Source: Coniella vitis (taxonomy: Eukaryota > Ascomycota > Sordariomycetes > Diaporthales > Schizoparmaceae). From it: a DNA stretch of 64,000 nt. Position numbers and translations under genes: made by a program. Position 1 is the first letter of the stretch. Each line of letters opens with the position of its first letter. The stretch spans positions 2,542,001-2,606,000 of the forward strand of contig WUJK01000005.1 of the NCBI GenBank assembly GCA_011317545.1, in the 5' to 3' direction. Positions 33,501 through 44,160 of the stretch are shown piece by piece. A model generated the notes under the pieces. The model was not told where the DNA came from. It did no database searches and saw nothing but the letters and a program-made list of their open reading frames with translations.

Positions 33501-35527
33501 ACTTTGCGCTTCTGCGGCTGGTCACCTGGTTCTTGCGGTGGCATGTTGCGTTTGGCTTCTTCCTGGGCTTGTTTTTTGAGCAGCCGCTCTTCTCTCTTTG
33601 ACATGATGCCATTCTTGGGGGGTCTGCCCGGTCCGCGCTTCTTGGGCGGAAGCGGGAGTGATGCGAGTCTGTCGGCCTCATCAGGACTGAACTCGGGCTT
33701 GAGGCTACCGTCAATGGGGTCAGATTCAACCGTTTCCCGGATATCATCTCCGTCGTCAATATTTGAGGCTTCGCCGGTGGCAGCCCTTTCTGGAGTAGGC
33801 GCATCTTCCATGGCCTCGTCGGAATCGTCGGAATCGTCTGATTGAACGGCCTCGGCATTTGCAGCCTCCTCATCCTCTCCCTGCTCAGACGAGTCGTCTG
33901 TATCGTGCATTTCATCACCGCGGGAGCTCTGAAAGTCGAAACTCATTTCCTTTCCGTTCTCGGAATACGTCCTGCTCACGGGTGCCGACTCGACCTCAGC
34001 GCCAGTCTTGCCGTCTTCAACCCCTGTCAGATAGAACTGCATGGTGATGTACTGGATTTGCAGCTCATCGCCAGAGTAAAGAGTAAAGACGTCGCCCTCT
34101 TTGTGATGGATGGAGCGGCAAAAGACGCCGTTGCGTCCTAGCACCATGCCCTTCCAGACTCGCTCCTTGGGGTCATAGGTGATTTTGAGATGGGATCTGG
34201 AAATACCCTTGGTGCTGGCCCACATGTCGGGACCCTCGCCGTGGATCCTGACCTCGGCAATCTCATCTTGGCTGTTGAGGTTGCCAACATCGCCAGGACC
34301 AGGTGCGTAGTCGAGATACTGCCGGCTGCTGATGATGTTGGAGCCACCGCCTCGCGCTGGTGGTTTCAGGGTTTGTTGCACAGCGCGCTCTCCGGCAGCA
34401 GTGCGACGCCTCTTGAATGGGCGTGGATCGTCGTCTCCATCAGACTCGGGACCCAGTGCACCTCCTTCCTCACTGGCAAAAGATTTGGGATGATGTCTGC
34501 CTCGCGACGAGGGACCAGTCGCCCGAGGGGGGTCAGGAGCAGGCAAACCCCTGGCCAAGTGCTCTTCCACCTTGAGCCTGTAGGCACGCTCTTTTCTTGC
34601 TTGTAAAAAGATCTTTTGGTCTCTACCAATCAAGATGGTTTTGGTGGTGATCCAGGTTGTGCTGTCGGGAAACTCGAGCTTGCCGTATACGTTAGGAGGA
34701 TGCTCATATTCTTCTTCCTCGTCGTCGTCGTCTTCTTCTTGATCGGCTGGAAATGGAAAGCCCTGAACGGCACCCGCACCAACATCGGCGAAGGCATAGT
34801 TTGCCATAGGAGACATGTCTGTTATGGACATGGGCAAGAAGCTCTGGGTCGATGGAGCAAGGAGATCGGGATACAATGGCACAGCGTCGGGTCGTGCGAG
34901 GGCGTCGTAGTACTCTGAGTTGGCAACAGGATTGGTGCCGTCTGGCTTGGTCCACAATGAGGGATCGTTCCACGACAAGGACCCATTTGCAGCTGCCACT
35001 GCGCCAAGGTCTGCCAGCGTAGCGTTGCTTGCCATTGCTGCTGCTGCAGCAGCAGCATCTGGCGCAGTCTCATCTGGAGCAGTCGGCGCTGCGGATGGCT
35101 CTGTTGCTGTTACTGGGACAAGCTGGGGGGCGGCAGTGTCCTCGTTCCTGATCTGAGAAGCGGTAGAAATATGTGGTAGACTGTCGACAGACTTCTCCTG
35201 TGGCTCTTGGAGGGTATCTTGGACTGTTGTAGCAGCGGGGATGGCAGGCTCAGGTTTGGGCGCATCGACAGGCGCAGAAGCAGTGTCGGCGGCAGAGGGT
35301 GCATCCACAACAGCCTCAGGCGCAGGTTCCGCTTCAGAAGGGACTTGTGGAGTGGTCGTCGTTGGGGCAGAAAGTTGGGTGGGAGGAGCCGAGGCGGCCG
35401 GGGCGGCCGAGGGCGGCGAGGGTGGTGATGTCGCAGCGGGGGAAGGAGGAGGAGGAACAGGAGGAGGGTCAGCCATACTGGCACCGGGCTGGCCGCTGGG
35501 GCCTTCTCGATCTTCGGGCGAAGGCAT
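30548..35527 (-). CDS. fhl1: FHA plus forkhead transcription regulator, Fhl1-like
   Basis: A 1659-residue nuclear regulator in one exon. A Pro/Ala/Ser-rich N-terminus precedes an FHA phosphopeptide-binding domain (about 283-500), with KLEFPDSTTW, ILIGRD and ISRSHLKI blocks split by a long disordered loop. Two AT-hook-like motifs (KKRGPGRPPK and KRKVGRPRKH) lie before the forkhead DNA-binding domain (about 742-815: NYQLLIDEIM to WESSVRHNLL to NWHRV). FHA and forkhead together is the architecture of yeast Fhl1, which controls ribosomal-protein genes; the same role here is inference. The rest is low-complexity except two related segments, about 1040-1130 and 1570-1655, that share a GLG(L/F)TD core. 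The ATG at 35527 opens the longest frame; Met18 is an alternative. Confidence 0.88.
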   Translation of the reverse strand: MPSPEDREGPSGQPGASMADPPPVPPPPSPAATSPPSPPSAAPAASAPPTQLSAPTTTTPQVPSEAEPAPEAVVDAPSAADTASAPVDAPKPEPAIPAATTVQDTLQEPQEKSVDSLPHISTASQIRNEDTAAPQLVPVTATEPSAAPTAPDETAPDAAAAAAAMASNATLADLGAVAAANGSLSWNDPSLWTKPDGTNPVANSEYYDALARPDAVPLYPDLLAPSTQSFLPMSITDMSPMANYAFADVGAGAVQGFPFPADQEEDDDDEEEEYEHPPNVYGKLEFPDSTTWITTKTILIGRDQKIFLQARKERAYRLKVEEHLARGLPAPDPPRATGPSSRGRHHPKSFASEEGGALGPESDGDDDPRPFKRRRTAAGERAVQQTLKPPARGGGSNIISSRQYLDYAPGPGDVGNLNSQDEIAEVRIHGEGPDMWASTKGISRSHLKITYDPKERVWKGMVLGRNGVFCRSIHHKEGDVFTLYSGDELQIQYITMQFYLTGVEDGKTGAEVESAPVSRTYSENGKEMSFDFQSSRGDEMHDTDDSSEQGEDEEAANAEAVQSDDSDDSDEAMEDAPTPERAATGEASNIDDGDDIRETVESDPIDGSLKPEFSPDEADRLASLPLPPKKRGPGRPPKNGIMSKREERLLKKQAQEEAKRNMPPQEPGDQPQKRKVGRPRKHPLPEGADGLAEKRKYKPRKPKGEDGDDELDGDKPAKEKSMKHKTPPLELRREDFTEEQLQKPTKNYQLLIDEIMTAAPPKGYSLKQVYKRIQERWPYFYFCVDTKGWESSVRHNLLGSECFKKIEGNWHRVPGVPLESGKKRKPSDSIAEPRPAGMYNGYSHPYQPPTHGQHHVHHHTPAHNPGLTPNLPPRYPPNGQAYQIHQGPPPNAVQPGMAVVNPQGPPRPGYPPQHQAPGAAPPQQPNGYAAAGVPPRPQHAGVAAPPYASAYGNRPPPPPQQTHLAHQGPAVGPGAANRPPVTRPGPGPPLRPQHNAPAPQHMNAMPNAPRPAAPPAHPHHHQQQLQQQPPPPPAQNNVPAAPLGPVIEPLLKFFIREFRAEVIKQLHAKEGKRSEAVAMSVINRGLGLTDRSLVPDLEPYEKLILNVFRQHKQIYPKRRAEEAAKAAAAAAAAVNQAKSGVNGPAQTNPQAGGVVGPAAAPAASMHAHPPRPAVATSVGTGGPVTKYQAATATPVSLPRTAGGTNVAASSSPAPIGSLPHKPVDQKPLPTTPLSTAPVATTTGTATPVSAPSQVPPENKVHLPPKVALEASGNHGLGASATSVASISTSKPAGPAAQSQPAAAPLTNSNSTICTKETENAAGPKSVAASPKSSAVPPDSSLKPHAALAVPAPSSAAHTTATTALPAPSTTPTIATAGSNTAASPKPVAPSQNASGSSQPASSAPRPAEAMNPALPATNAAPAPSMPATKPSTMPAASMPSPGPVIAKSGPISSVSSTATGTGSKPASSTPQLAASATNPVSTAQNAAVSSSAATGQTSGTNASVPPRAASTAAPWAGSSSAPSINTTGAAAAPAAPRSLAPTSVSSTNPQAARAKSATPGTPAASDTAKEIELLDPKLVNVILSFKKSILPTLAEKLDPLLGESLIMSAVDRVLGFTDDTFVQSKSEQQKQHFAEAEKALMKHLETRFGEYVRNRSAQR

Positions 35528-37796
35528 TGCAGGCCATATGGGACGATGGTGGGTGGATAAGGCGTCTGTCTGTCGAGGAGGCGGAGTGGATCAGAACAAT
35601 CGCGGTCCAGACAAACGGTGCACCAAAATCGGGTGGAGGTTGGTGGTGGTGGTGAGGAAAGTCGAGAGGAGCAGAGATGGGCAAGGCGGGCAGAGCGGTG
35701 GGACGGAGTGGCAGGCAAGGCAAAGGCACTTGGCAGGCCCAAAAGATGAAGTCGCTATCGATATCGAGAGTGCTAGTAGCATTTAGGAGACTTTCTCAAC
35801 TTTCCGCGGCAAGCCAGCGCTTGCCCCACCAAAAAGTTCCAACTCAAATTGTGATTGGTGGTATGTCTTAAAAGCGGGGCGATGCTGGGGACCACCACCG
35901 GATTACTGTGTACTACTATGGTACTATGTACCTAGGTACTGCGGACTATGAAGTAGGTACGTGCAATGTACCGAGGTATCTAGCATGGACGATCTCAGCT
36001 TGAAGCCATCACCATTTCTTTTCCTGCTCTAACATATTTCTCTATTTGATGCACCGGTCAGCCACCCAGCCACCCGCCCAAGCAACGAGATCACTTTACC
36101 CAAGGATGGATTTATCAGTCTGGCTCATACATCTCTACTATACCATTCATTGACCATCTACAGCGGCACAATGCCCCGCCATGGTGACACTGGTTGATGT
36201 TTCGAGCTTCATCTTGGCCATCTGCTATTGATGTCGCCAACGCTTTGATCGCAAAGCTGGCAACTCAGCTACTACTCAAGGAACAGGTAAACCGCCGTCA
36301 TGTCAACGCCTTGAGGCGCGCAAACGCGAGCGCGAGCGCTTCTATAAACAGCTGCCACCATGAGACAAAGCAGTGCGCAATTGGCTGCTGAGAATACACG
36401 CGGCCGGCCAGACATCACAGTGTGACCCAGACGACGTTGAGGCTGAGCCCTAGGAAAAAATCGCCAGTGCAACATTACCCTGTCCCGGCCAATGCACGGC
36501 GTGGAGCGGCTTTCTGGTTCGCACGTCGAACCCGACACGCTGGGTTTTGGGGCCAATGAGCCAAATCGCGAGCGACGCTGGCCGGTTGTCGTGACCGGTG
36601 ACCGTTGACAGCACAGACAACGCAACTCAGTGGCATTCTGCAGCTACCATCACTCGGTCCAGCCTCGTGGCATCAAAGGTCAGGCAGCGCGCAGTCCTGA
36701 GTGCTGGCCCTGGGGCTCGGGCTGGGCTGGGCTGTTTATGTATTTCTATTCAGAGAATCCAGCCGACACGGTCCCTGACTAACCCGTCTCGTCTCATCCG
36801 GCCCTCGCCAGCGACCCACTGTGGGCATCCAGCCATCCGCAAAGGATTGCGCCGGCCACACTCCTGCATGCCTCTCACTACTACTACGTACTCTATTTAT
36901 ACGTCGTCCTCCACCCCGCAATGCCACCTCTACCTTGCCTAGCAGGCCAGCCTGCGCGGCCACCCGGATATCGGCGTACTCTGCTGCTTGACCTTTTGGA
37001 CGCCGGCTGTCCTAGGCTCTGCCAGTCATCAAGCACTCACAAGCTTCTTCCTGCTCCGCTTGCAGTGGGCCTCAGATATGCCTCGCATTGCATTCAGCTA
37101 CCAGCAGCAACACAGCTCGTGATGTTCTCAGAGGACCAGGACCCCAGTGATGGATGCTATGCTACCAAATGGGACAGGCTTGTCCAATAGAACATGCTCG
37201 AGACCGGTTTGAACTGCAGCCCCCACTCGACTTGTTCTGTGTTTTGTTGGCGATGGACTCGAAATATCTTGCCCCCTTTTGCCTTTTGTAAAAGAGAAGG
37301 TCAACTCCTTGTGTCACGCCACGCTCACCCACCACTGGGTTTCTCAACGTGAATTACTGTGTCGAAGGATCTGCTCATTCCGCTAGATCGACATCTCGCC
37401 CAAAGCCACGTGCTAAAGATATCCGTCATCTTTCAACGGGAGGTCGATTCTTACCTCAGCGTCACCCAGAGGATCGTCTTCACCCTTGCTCCCATCTTAT
37501 CACCTTGTTTTGCGCCCTGCTCGTGTTCCTGCAGGCTTCATGGTATAATAGCGTGATCCCATCCCTTTGGCAAGCCGTCTGTCGCCCTTTGGAGTTGACT
37601 CGCTGCTCTCTCTTGTCTTCGCTCTTTTTTCCCCCTTCTTTTCTTCCTGGCAGGTTCCTTGTGCTTGTTGGATAGACACACAAAGAGACTGTCGCCAGAA
37701 GACGTAAAAAGGAGAAATCGCGAACAAAAGACATCAACAAGATCGACAGCCAACCGCATTCAGCGCTCTCACCCAACCACGGACACAACCGCAGCC
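35528..37796. other. Divergent intergenic region, 2.3 kb
   Basis: Promoter DNA for the Fhl1-like gene and the four-helix protein. It contains a cluster of GTAC/TACCTAGGTA words near 35905-35985 with a 12 bp palindrome. The last 180 bp before 37797 are CT-rich and then A-rich, as in a fungal 5' leader. No gene is recognised. Confidence 0.6.
35928..35939. repeat. 12 bp palindrome GTACCTAGGTAC
   Basis: A perfect palindrome in a stretch with several further GTAC/TAGGTA words. It may be a binding site, but its role cannot be shown from sequence. Confidence 0.4.
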
Positions 37797-39008
37797 ATGA
37801 ACCGACAGTCAGGTTCTCAAGCTCCCATTCCCGTGACGCCAAAAGATGCCAGTCCCTCGCAGCAGCCCTTGCTTCAGTTTTCCGGCTTTCCAGCGTCCAC
37901 ACCAAAGTCCAAGAGGAGGAGCAGAGAGGCACGATCGAGCTGGCTGTTTCCTGCCCGGCAGAAGGTCGCACAAGCCGCCCCAATCTGGCGCCCGTCCACC
38001 GGCTCCCATTCGCCGCCCACACCGCAGTGGCCATTACCGCGCCAGCCACTGGATCTCGACAGCCACAGAAAAAGCATCAACCCATTCTTTAGTGCCACCT
38101 ACACCCAGCCACGTGAAGCTCCTATTCCAGTTGCAGTTGCCCGGCCCCCTAGCTCCCGATGCAGCAACCGCGATAGCGCTGGAAGCAGCACGACAACCCT
38201 CAGCGAGGAGCGTGCCGAGAGCCCGGCTCCGCCGCCCAAAGACCGGTCCATGGCCAGCCCTCCGGCGGCCGAGCGCGTCGTGTCGCAGCCAGTTTCGCCG
38301 CGGACCGCTGCACCCCCACCGCCGCCAAGATCGCCACAACGGCCTCCTCCCACCCCCTTCTATCCCACCCACCAGCGCAACGGCAGCTTCTCCACCCGCT
38401 ATATCAACATGGTCCTGAGCGTAGAGCGGATTCCACGCTCCCACAACATCCTCTCGAATGTGTTTTCGTGGATGATGCTCGTAGCGTTTGTCTTGGCCCC
38501 CGCCAACTTTTGCAGTCCGCCCGCTGCAGCATGGGGCGACGACAGCAGTGGTTCCAGCTCCAGCTCTGGCTCTGGCTCAGCACAGCCCGAACCATTGGTC
38601 AATTTCTACCACGACGTGCCCTCCAAGGCGCTGCTGGGCGCGTGTTTCGGTCTTTTCGGCCTGGGCGCACTCGGCGTGCTCTACCTCGCGCTGTGCTGGC
38701 GCCACAACTACATCTGGTTGCTGAACCGCATCTACCTGCCGCTGATTCTGAACTCCACGGCTGGCTTGATTGCGTGTCTTGTGAGCCTCAGGGTCCAGCA
38801 CGGCATGTGGTGGAGTCTGAGCTCGTACGTCACCATTGGGTTTGAAGGTGGCTTTTTGCTCGTGTCGATAGCCATGTTTGCCGTGATTAACTATCTCTTG
38901 CTGGGTAAACTGAAGAGGGAGCACTTCCGGGAAGCGTCGCGCAAGAACTGGGTTGATTTGGTCAAGGCTGGTAAGGAGCCGCCGTTTGCGCCGGGGAGTG
39001 TTGTTTGA
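37797..39008 (+). CDS. Four-helix membrane protein with disordered N-terminus, unknown function
   Basis: A 403-residue protein in one exon. The first ~215 residues are Pro/Ser/Arg-rich and probably cytoplasmic. Four membrane helices follow at about 219-238, 277-300, 311-331 and 344-370. The first loop is Ser/Gly-rich (SSGSSSSSGSGS). The short tail begins KLKREHFREASRKNW. I do not recognise the family; the plan of long N-terminal region plus four helices is common among conserved ascomycete proteins of unknown role. The ATG at 37797 is the first in-frame ATG; the open frame extends upstream without one. Confidence 0.78.
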   Translation: MNRQSGSQAPIPVTPKDASPSQQPLLQFSGFPASTPKSKRRSREARSSWLFPARQKVAQAAPIWRPSTGSHSPPTPQWPLPRQPLDLDSHRKSINPFFSATYTQPREAPIPVAVARPPSSRCSNRDSAGSSTTTLSEERAESPAPPPKDRSMASPPAAERVVSQPVSPRTAAPPPPPRSPQRPPPTPFYPTHQRNGSFSTRYINMVLSVERIPRSHNILSNVFSWMMLVAFVLAPANFCSPPAAAWGDDSSGSSSSSGSGSAQPEPLVNFYHDVPSKALLGACFGLFGLGALGVLYLALCWRHNYIWLLNRIYLPLILNSTAGLIACLVSLRVQHGMWWSLSSYVTIGFEGGFLLVSIAMFAVINYLLLGKLKREHFREASRKNWVDLVKAGKEPPFAPGSVV

Positions 39009-39299
39009 TGCAGTCGAGAGACAAAGGCCGGTGAAATTCTATGTAGACTATATGTATTATTTATTCTAGACGCATTGGGGAGGGACGTTTCTAGCGATGG
39101 AATTCGTGCGAAGGCGGCGGTGTTGTTTCTTTTGTTGGCTTTGACGATTCAAGATACCATGTTCAAGTAAAGAAGCAATGAATGTACAAATTGTGGTTTT
39201 TCATACTTTATCCATCATGATTCTTCAGGTCACGAGGATCGCGTTGGGAGTATCGTGCTAATTGCCCTGCCGAATAATGCTATCTAGAATCACCCACAC
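39009..39299. other. Convergent 3' region, no gene
   Basis: A short space between the convergent stop codons of the four-helix protein and the molybdate transporter, with AT-rich likely polyadenylation sequence. Confidence 0.55.
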
Positions 39300-41138
39300 T
39301 CAAGCAGTCCTTCCCAGCAAAGGCTCGCCCTCTGCGCGCTGCACGTCTTCTTCTCCATCCTCTCCTCCATCCTCCTCAACACCGTCACAGCGACGCTCAC
39401 GCCACCGCTCGACCGCCTTGCCCAGTGCATACGAGCCCGACGTTGCCATACCAGCCAGGAACCCGACGGCATCATTCTTGAACGCGAGGATCCCCGCCGC
39501 CGTCATCAACATGATCGTCCAGCGCTCCATCCTCTCGTCCTCTGACAAAACACGCTGCTTCCGCTGCTTGAGCCCAACTCTTTCCCCCTCTTCCTCTCCC
39601 TCCTCCTCCTCCTCCTCCTGCTCCACTGCACCAGTACGAGCACCACCACCAACACTCCCCTCCCACAAATCCGCCGCCCCATGATTCAAACTCTGCCCCA
39701 CCTTCGCAAGTTCCAGCCCCGCCGCAATAACCATGATACCCAGAAACGCCTTGGGAAACCTGTCCAAGAATCCCAACAATGTCGTTCCTTCTCCTCCTCC
39801 TCCTCCTCCGCCTTCATCTCCTTTACCTCCTCCGCCAGCTAGAAACAAGCCCAGGAAAAGCTTCAACGCGCCCAGAACCACGATACTCGCCCCGCTCCGC
39901 GCGCCAAACCGATACTGCGCCGCCAGCCCGCCCGCACCGTGGCAGACGGGCATCGCCCCAAACCAACACCCGACCAGGTTCATGAGCGCGACACTGAGAC
40001 CAAGTTCCGTGACGGAGGGTGTGCGGATGCCCGTGTCGGTGCCGGTGTTGGTGCCTCTACCAGAATCCGCCGTGGCTGTGCCTGTGGTAGAGCTAGAAGA
40101 AGAGGCACCATCACCACCACCAGCAGCTCCAGAAGGGAACTCGCTCGCAGCCATCAACTCACTCGCAAGCGCCGCAGCCGCAATAACGCTGTTAAGCGTC
40201 GTAAGCGGCAACTGACCAACAGCCATCGCCCACGCCGAACCGTCCCCAAACGCAGGGACGGCAAAGCGCGGACGCCAGAGCTGGAAGAGCCCGTTGCTTC
40301 CTCCATCCGAGGCGTTGGTGCCCACGTGGGGACGAGAGCCGTCTTGCTCACGGCCCATGACCACAAACGCATCCTGTGCTGCTGCTGCTGCTGCTGCTGC
40401 TGCCGTCTGGCCCCAGGTATGCACAGCCTGGTTGGCATTCCTCCCTGGGAGGGTGGTGAACGTGCTCAGCCCAGCAAGCAGCAAGCCCAGCGCGAACACA
40501 ACCAGCGCATATGGAAACAAGATGGTCCTCGTCGCCCGCGTCCTCCCTCTTTCTCTTTTCCCCTTGATTCCCTTGCCACCACCACCTCCTCCTCTGCTCG
40601 TCGTCCCAGGCGTACACAACAAGCCCACAAACGCCGCCAGCGCCCACAGCCGGTTATCCCACCACTTGCCACCGCGATCCACCCACTCCAACCCCAACAA
40701 CATCTTGCCGCCGCCCGCCACCACAAGCTGCAAGCCCGCGCCGAACTGGATCCCCTTGACGACAGGCACGGGGATGACGCGTCTCGCCAGCCAGCCCAGC
40801 AAGCCCGTGACGCTCAGCACGCCCACCACGCCGCCCACCAGCGCACCAGCCGCCACGGTCACCTGCTGCGAGGCGTGCGAGGCGATGGCGGCGGCGGCGA
40901 TGGCTTTCATGGGCTGCACGGGGAGCGGGATGCCAAAGACGAGGCCGGTGAGGATGTTGAACAGGCCGGAGAAGAAGAGCGTGCTCGGCAGGGAGACGGA
41001 GTGCTGGAGGGCGAGGGTGAGCATCAGCGGGAGGAGCGTGCCGAGGTCGCCCAGGGAGCCTGAGATTTCCGAGAGCGGGGAGGAGAGAAGGGTGGCGAGG
41101 TTGTACCGTGCTAGACGGCGCAGGTCGCGGAGACCCAT
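39300..41138 (-). CDS. MOT1-type molybdate transporter
   Basis: A membrane transporter of 612 residues in one exon, of the MOT1 group (sulfate-transporter-like, no STAS domain) that takes up molybdate for the molybdenum cofactor. Diagnostic blocks are GSLGDLGTLLPL near 27-38 with PVQPMKAIAAAA near 73-84, and their second-half counterparts: PLTTLNSVIAAAALASEL, and PVCHGAGGLAAQYRFGARSG near 395-415. About ten helices can be traced. Loops are enlarged by Gly-, Ser-, Ala- and Glu-rich runs made of trinucleotide repeats (for example an eight-Ala run near 255). The substrate is inferred from the family. A vacuolar location, as for some relatives, is also possible. Confidence 0.87.
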   Translation of the reverse strand: MGLRDLRRLARYNLATLLSSPLSEISGSLGDLGTLLPLMLTLALQHSVSLPSTLFFSGLFNILTGLVFGIPLPVQPMKAIAAAAIASHASQQVTVAAGALVGGVVGVLSVTGLLGWLARRVIPVPVVKGIQFGAGLQLVVAGGGKMLLGLEWVDRGGKWWDNRLWALAAFVGLLCTPGTTSRGGGGGGKGIKGKRERGRTRATRTILFPYALVVFALGLLLAGLSTFTTLPGRNANQAVHTWGQTAAAAAAAAAQDAFVVMGREQDGSRPHVGTNASDGGSNGLFQLWRPRFAVPAFGDGSAWAMAVGQLPLTTLNSVIAAAALASELMAASEFPSGAAGGGDGASSSSSTTGTATADSGRGTNTGTDTGIRTPSVTELGLSVALMNLVGCWFGAMPVCHGAGGLAAQYRFGARSGASIVVLGALKLFLGLFLAGGGGKGDEGGGGGGGEGTTLLGFLDRFPKAFLGIMVIAAGLELAKVGQSLNHGAADLWEGSVGGGARTGAVEQEEEEEEGEEEGERVGLKQRKQRVLSEDERMERWTIMLMTAAGILAFKNDAVGFLAGMATSGSYALGKAVERWRERRCDGVEEDGGEDGEEDVQRAEGEPLLGRTA

Positions 41139-42140
41139 CTTGGGTGTTTGATATGCGTGCTGATTCGAGATACAGGATGTTCAAGCGCGGCGTAAAGTCG
41201 TCGCCAGGCTCGGCGAGGTCAAAGTTGAAGTGACTCAACGAGGATGCGTCAGCTGACGGCGAGAGCCATGGACCTCATTCAAATTATATTGCAGCGACAG
41301 TCGACGACAGTCGATATGCTCAGAAATATTGTCAAAGGGGCAGCGAAAGAGCAATGGCAAGACGCGTGAAGGACACAGGAACCAAGGACAACAATGTGTT
41401 GGGCTGGACGAGGTTTTCCTACTATCGAGCGTTTCCGCTTGCCGGACAAGGGGGCGTGTGACGTGGAGCCACCGGCCGCCCCCGCCCACCACGAGCAGTG
41501 AGCACCTGCATAGTAAACCGGGAGCACGTCGAACTGAATTAGAAAAAAAAAAAAAAAAAACAGAACAAAACCATCACACGTGAGAATCCGCTTATGGAAA
41601 GTAGACTTGAGCGCAGCCCGAGGCTTACGCATTCATGGTGCGAACGAAACGCATCGTCTGAAACCTGAATGTCGTTACAATAGTGCCCATCTGCCGGCAT
41701 CTTGTTCGATTCATGTAGACAAAGATGCCAGTTGAACCTGCAGTTCAAATTCTCAGCATCCAGTAACAACAGGTCGGACAGTAGGCAGAGAATCAAGCGT
41801 ATGCGAAGAGTGTTTGAATTATCCAGCCGTAATGGATTGAAATCCAGAAACAGCTGGGGTCGTCTTGTCGTGTAAGTAAAAGTACAGATAGTACAATGTG
41901 TAGGTGGTATCTCGGTATATATCATTACTTGGGTTCGTGCAATCCCTCACCCACAAAACGCCCGTCTTTTTATAGAGATGTGAATTCCCCAGCGCTTGCA
42001 ACAGACCCATCCTCTCCTCATCCAATAATAACAAAAGAAAACAATCACAGAATTCACCATCGCTGCTGAGCAGCAGAGGGGTCCACGGAAAGAAACTGAT
42101 TTCCTCACGCGGTCGGTTTGCTGACATCCATCACCACCGC
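41139..42140. other. Intergenic, 1 kb, no gene
   Basis: Promoter of the molybdate transporter and 3' end of the SUR7/PalI-like gene. It has an A18 run at about 41543-41560 and nothing else recognisable. Confidence 0.6.
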
Positions 42141-42926
42141 TTAGAACCACCGGCGACGGCGGGTGGTGGCCGGAGTGCCGTAGTCGTTCTTGACAGCGGT
42201 GCTGTTGCGGGCCCGCTTCTTGTGAAGACGCGCAGAGCAGCAGGTAAAGAAGACAATGACGGCACCAATCAACAGGCAGATGGCTGCGGCGAGGATGGTC
42301 CAGATGGCAACGCTGAAGCGGGCGTGCGAGCCCGAGTTGTCATCGCTGCGGTCGTTGATGTGGTGCTTGATGACGCCGAAAAGGACAAAGTCGATGATCA
42401 TGGCCACAATGGTCACCAGGAACGCGAGCACGGCAACAATGGCTGCGAGGAAGGAGCCGACAAAGCCAGCGCCCAAAGCGAACAAGAAGGCAATGAAAGA
42501 AATGCCGGTCGCGATGGGGTGCAGGATCATGACACGGGTCAGGATCTTGAGGCTCTCGGCCGTGCCGTCGGAAAAGGAGGTGTTCTCAATGTTGGACATG
42601 ACGTTGGCTGGGTTGTAGCCCACGTGGGAGTGGGTGCAGGCATCGTTGCCATTTCTTTGTTGCGTTTGTTAGCACAACTGTTCATCCACTCAGACCGACC
42701 AAGAGAAGCAAGACCAGTATAGCACTCACGCTGTGTTGAGCACACAGTAGCCAAAGGTGCCAAACGATACTTCCGAATGGTGTGTGCTTGTGGCATTGCT
42801 GAGCTTGACCTTGAGCAGGCCCAGATCGTTGACCACTGGTGCTGAGATGGTCGTGATGATGAGCAGCACCGTCGCCGCCAAGAGGAAGAATGTTCCAATG
42901 TGGTGGAAAAAGCCAGTGGCCGCCAT
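42141..42926 (-). CDS. SUR7/PalI family four-helix membrane protein
   Basis: A 236-residue protein from minus-strand exons 42926-42730 and 42654-42141; the intron (75 bp) has a GTGAGT donor and an AAG acceptor, which is less usual but is the one that keeps the frame and gives NTANGNDAC. Helix 1 is near residues 9-30. An extracellular loop follows with FGTFGYCVLN and a second cysteine (NDACTHS), matching the W/F-G-x-C-x-C style of SUR7 proteins. Helices 2-4 come next, with a basic tail ending TRRRRWF. Members act at eisosomes or in PalI/Rim9 ambient-pH sensing at the plasma membrane. This protein lacks the long PalI tail, so a SUR7-like role is at least as likely. Confidence 0.83.
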
Positions 42927-44160
42927 TGTGGGTGGATGCTGTTGCGGGTCGAGACACGAATGGAGCGGAGGGGTCCAAGGAAGCGATGTGCCTGCGGGCT
43001 AGTGGAGTTGGCGTTGGTGGAATAGTCGACGAGTAGATTATCTGATGCAATTATGAAATACAACAAAATTCAGGGGAGCATTCCACAAGAAACGTGGGAA
43101 GCGTGCGCCTGATATACATCAACGACAAGGCTGGTGATCATCCGCGTCAAGGGTCAGGGCGGCCCGTCCGTAGTCAGGGTCATGGCAGCCTCGACGTCAT
43201 AAGGCCCTGATATCATGGCCTGCCAACCCATTTTCCCCCAGGCACAAAGTCAAGCCCAAGTCAGGGTCAGGTCAAGTCAGGCCAGCCCCAGCCCCAGCCC
43301 CAGCCCCAGCCCAAGCCATCAGTCTTGGATACATAGTAGTAGTAAAGGTTGCACGCATCCAAATTGCGCTTTCAAGGAGGCTTGGACTTGGCTTGGGGCC
43401 TGGTAGTGACGTTGTACCGCTAAGCGGTCCCCTTCACTGCCCAATGGCCCTCGTCCCAGGTCCTGTTTTGGGCCCCGGGCGAATGGCGTTGTGCTGCATG
43501 ACGTAATGCTTCGGCACTGACTTTCCAGGGGTCCAATTCTGGTTGGTTCGGCGCGCACCACCAAGCGAATGTGCCTTGATTTGCAGATTATTGAACCATG
43601 ATGGCACAACCACTGCACACCAACTGGCAATCATGCACCGTTTTGAGCCGCACCGGCTACCATGGACAGCGCCGGTGCGGGGACAATGGCAGCAAAGAAG
43701 TGGCAGCAGCGTAACGGTGCTTTTCTGGCGCTCGTCAGTGCGTGCATTCGCCCATGGTGTTTTTGAGCCAGTGCTCCACAGGGCTTTCTCGAATCTGCCC
43801 TCGGAAAATATTGAGACCCCGTGGCTGCAACAATTGTGGTTCCGCAGAGTAGAACGGTCTCGAAACAATCTGACTGGCCTGCTGCCTGCCGGCTGTCGCG
43901 TCAGACTGATGCCCAGTGTTCTTGCACGAATGGTCTTGGTTGAGACCCCCGTCTGAGACGCTGCTGTGTGCTTGAGAGCACGTCTGCTGAGCTTGTTAGC
44001 TTGATGTCTAGTCATCATCCCTTCAGACCTCCTTGGCCCAAACTTGATGGCAGCAGGTTTGCAATGTGGTTCCCACGCGCTAATCACGTAGTTGCAGCAT
44101 TGAGTCCCCCTTGCGACCCTGTATCCGTCCAAGATTCAGCAGCGGATACGGACACGGCGG
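42927..44160. other. Intergenic, 1.2 kb, with short direct repeats
   Basis: Promoter of the SUR7/PalI-like gene on one side and the 3' end of the next minus-strand gene on the other. GTCAGG/GTCAAG words recur at 43150-43280 and CCCCAG repeats at about 43280-43312. No gene is recognised. Confidence 0.6.
43283..43312. repeat. (CCCCAG)n hexanucleotide repeat
   Basis: Five consecutive near-perfect CCAGCC/CCCCAG units. Confidence 0.85.
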
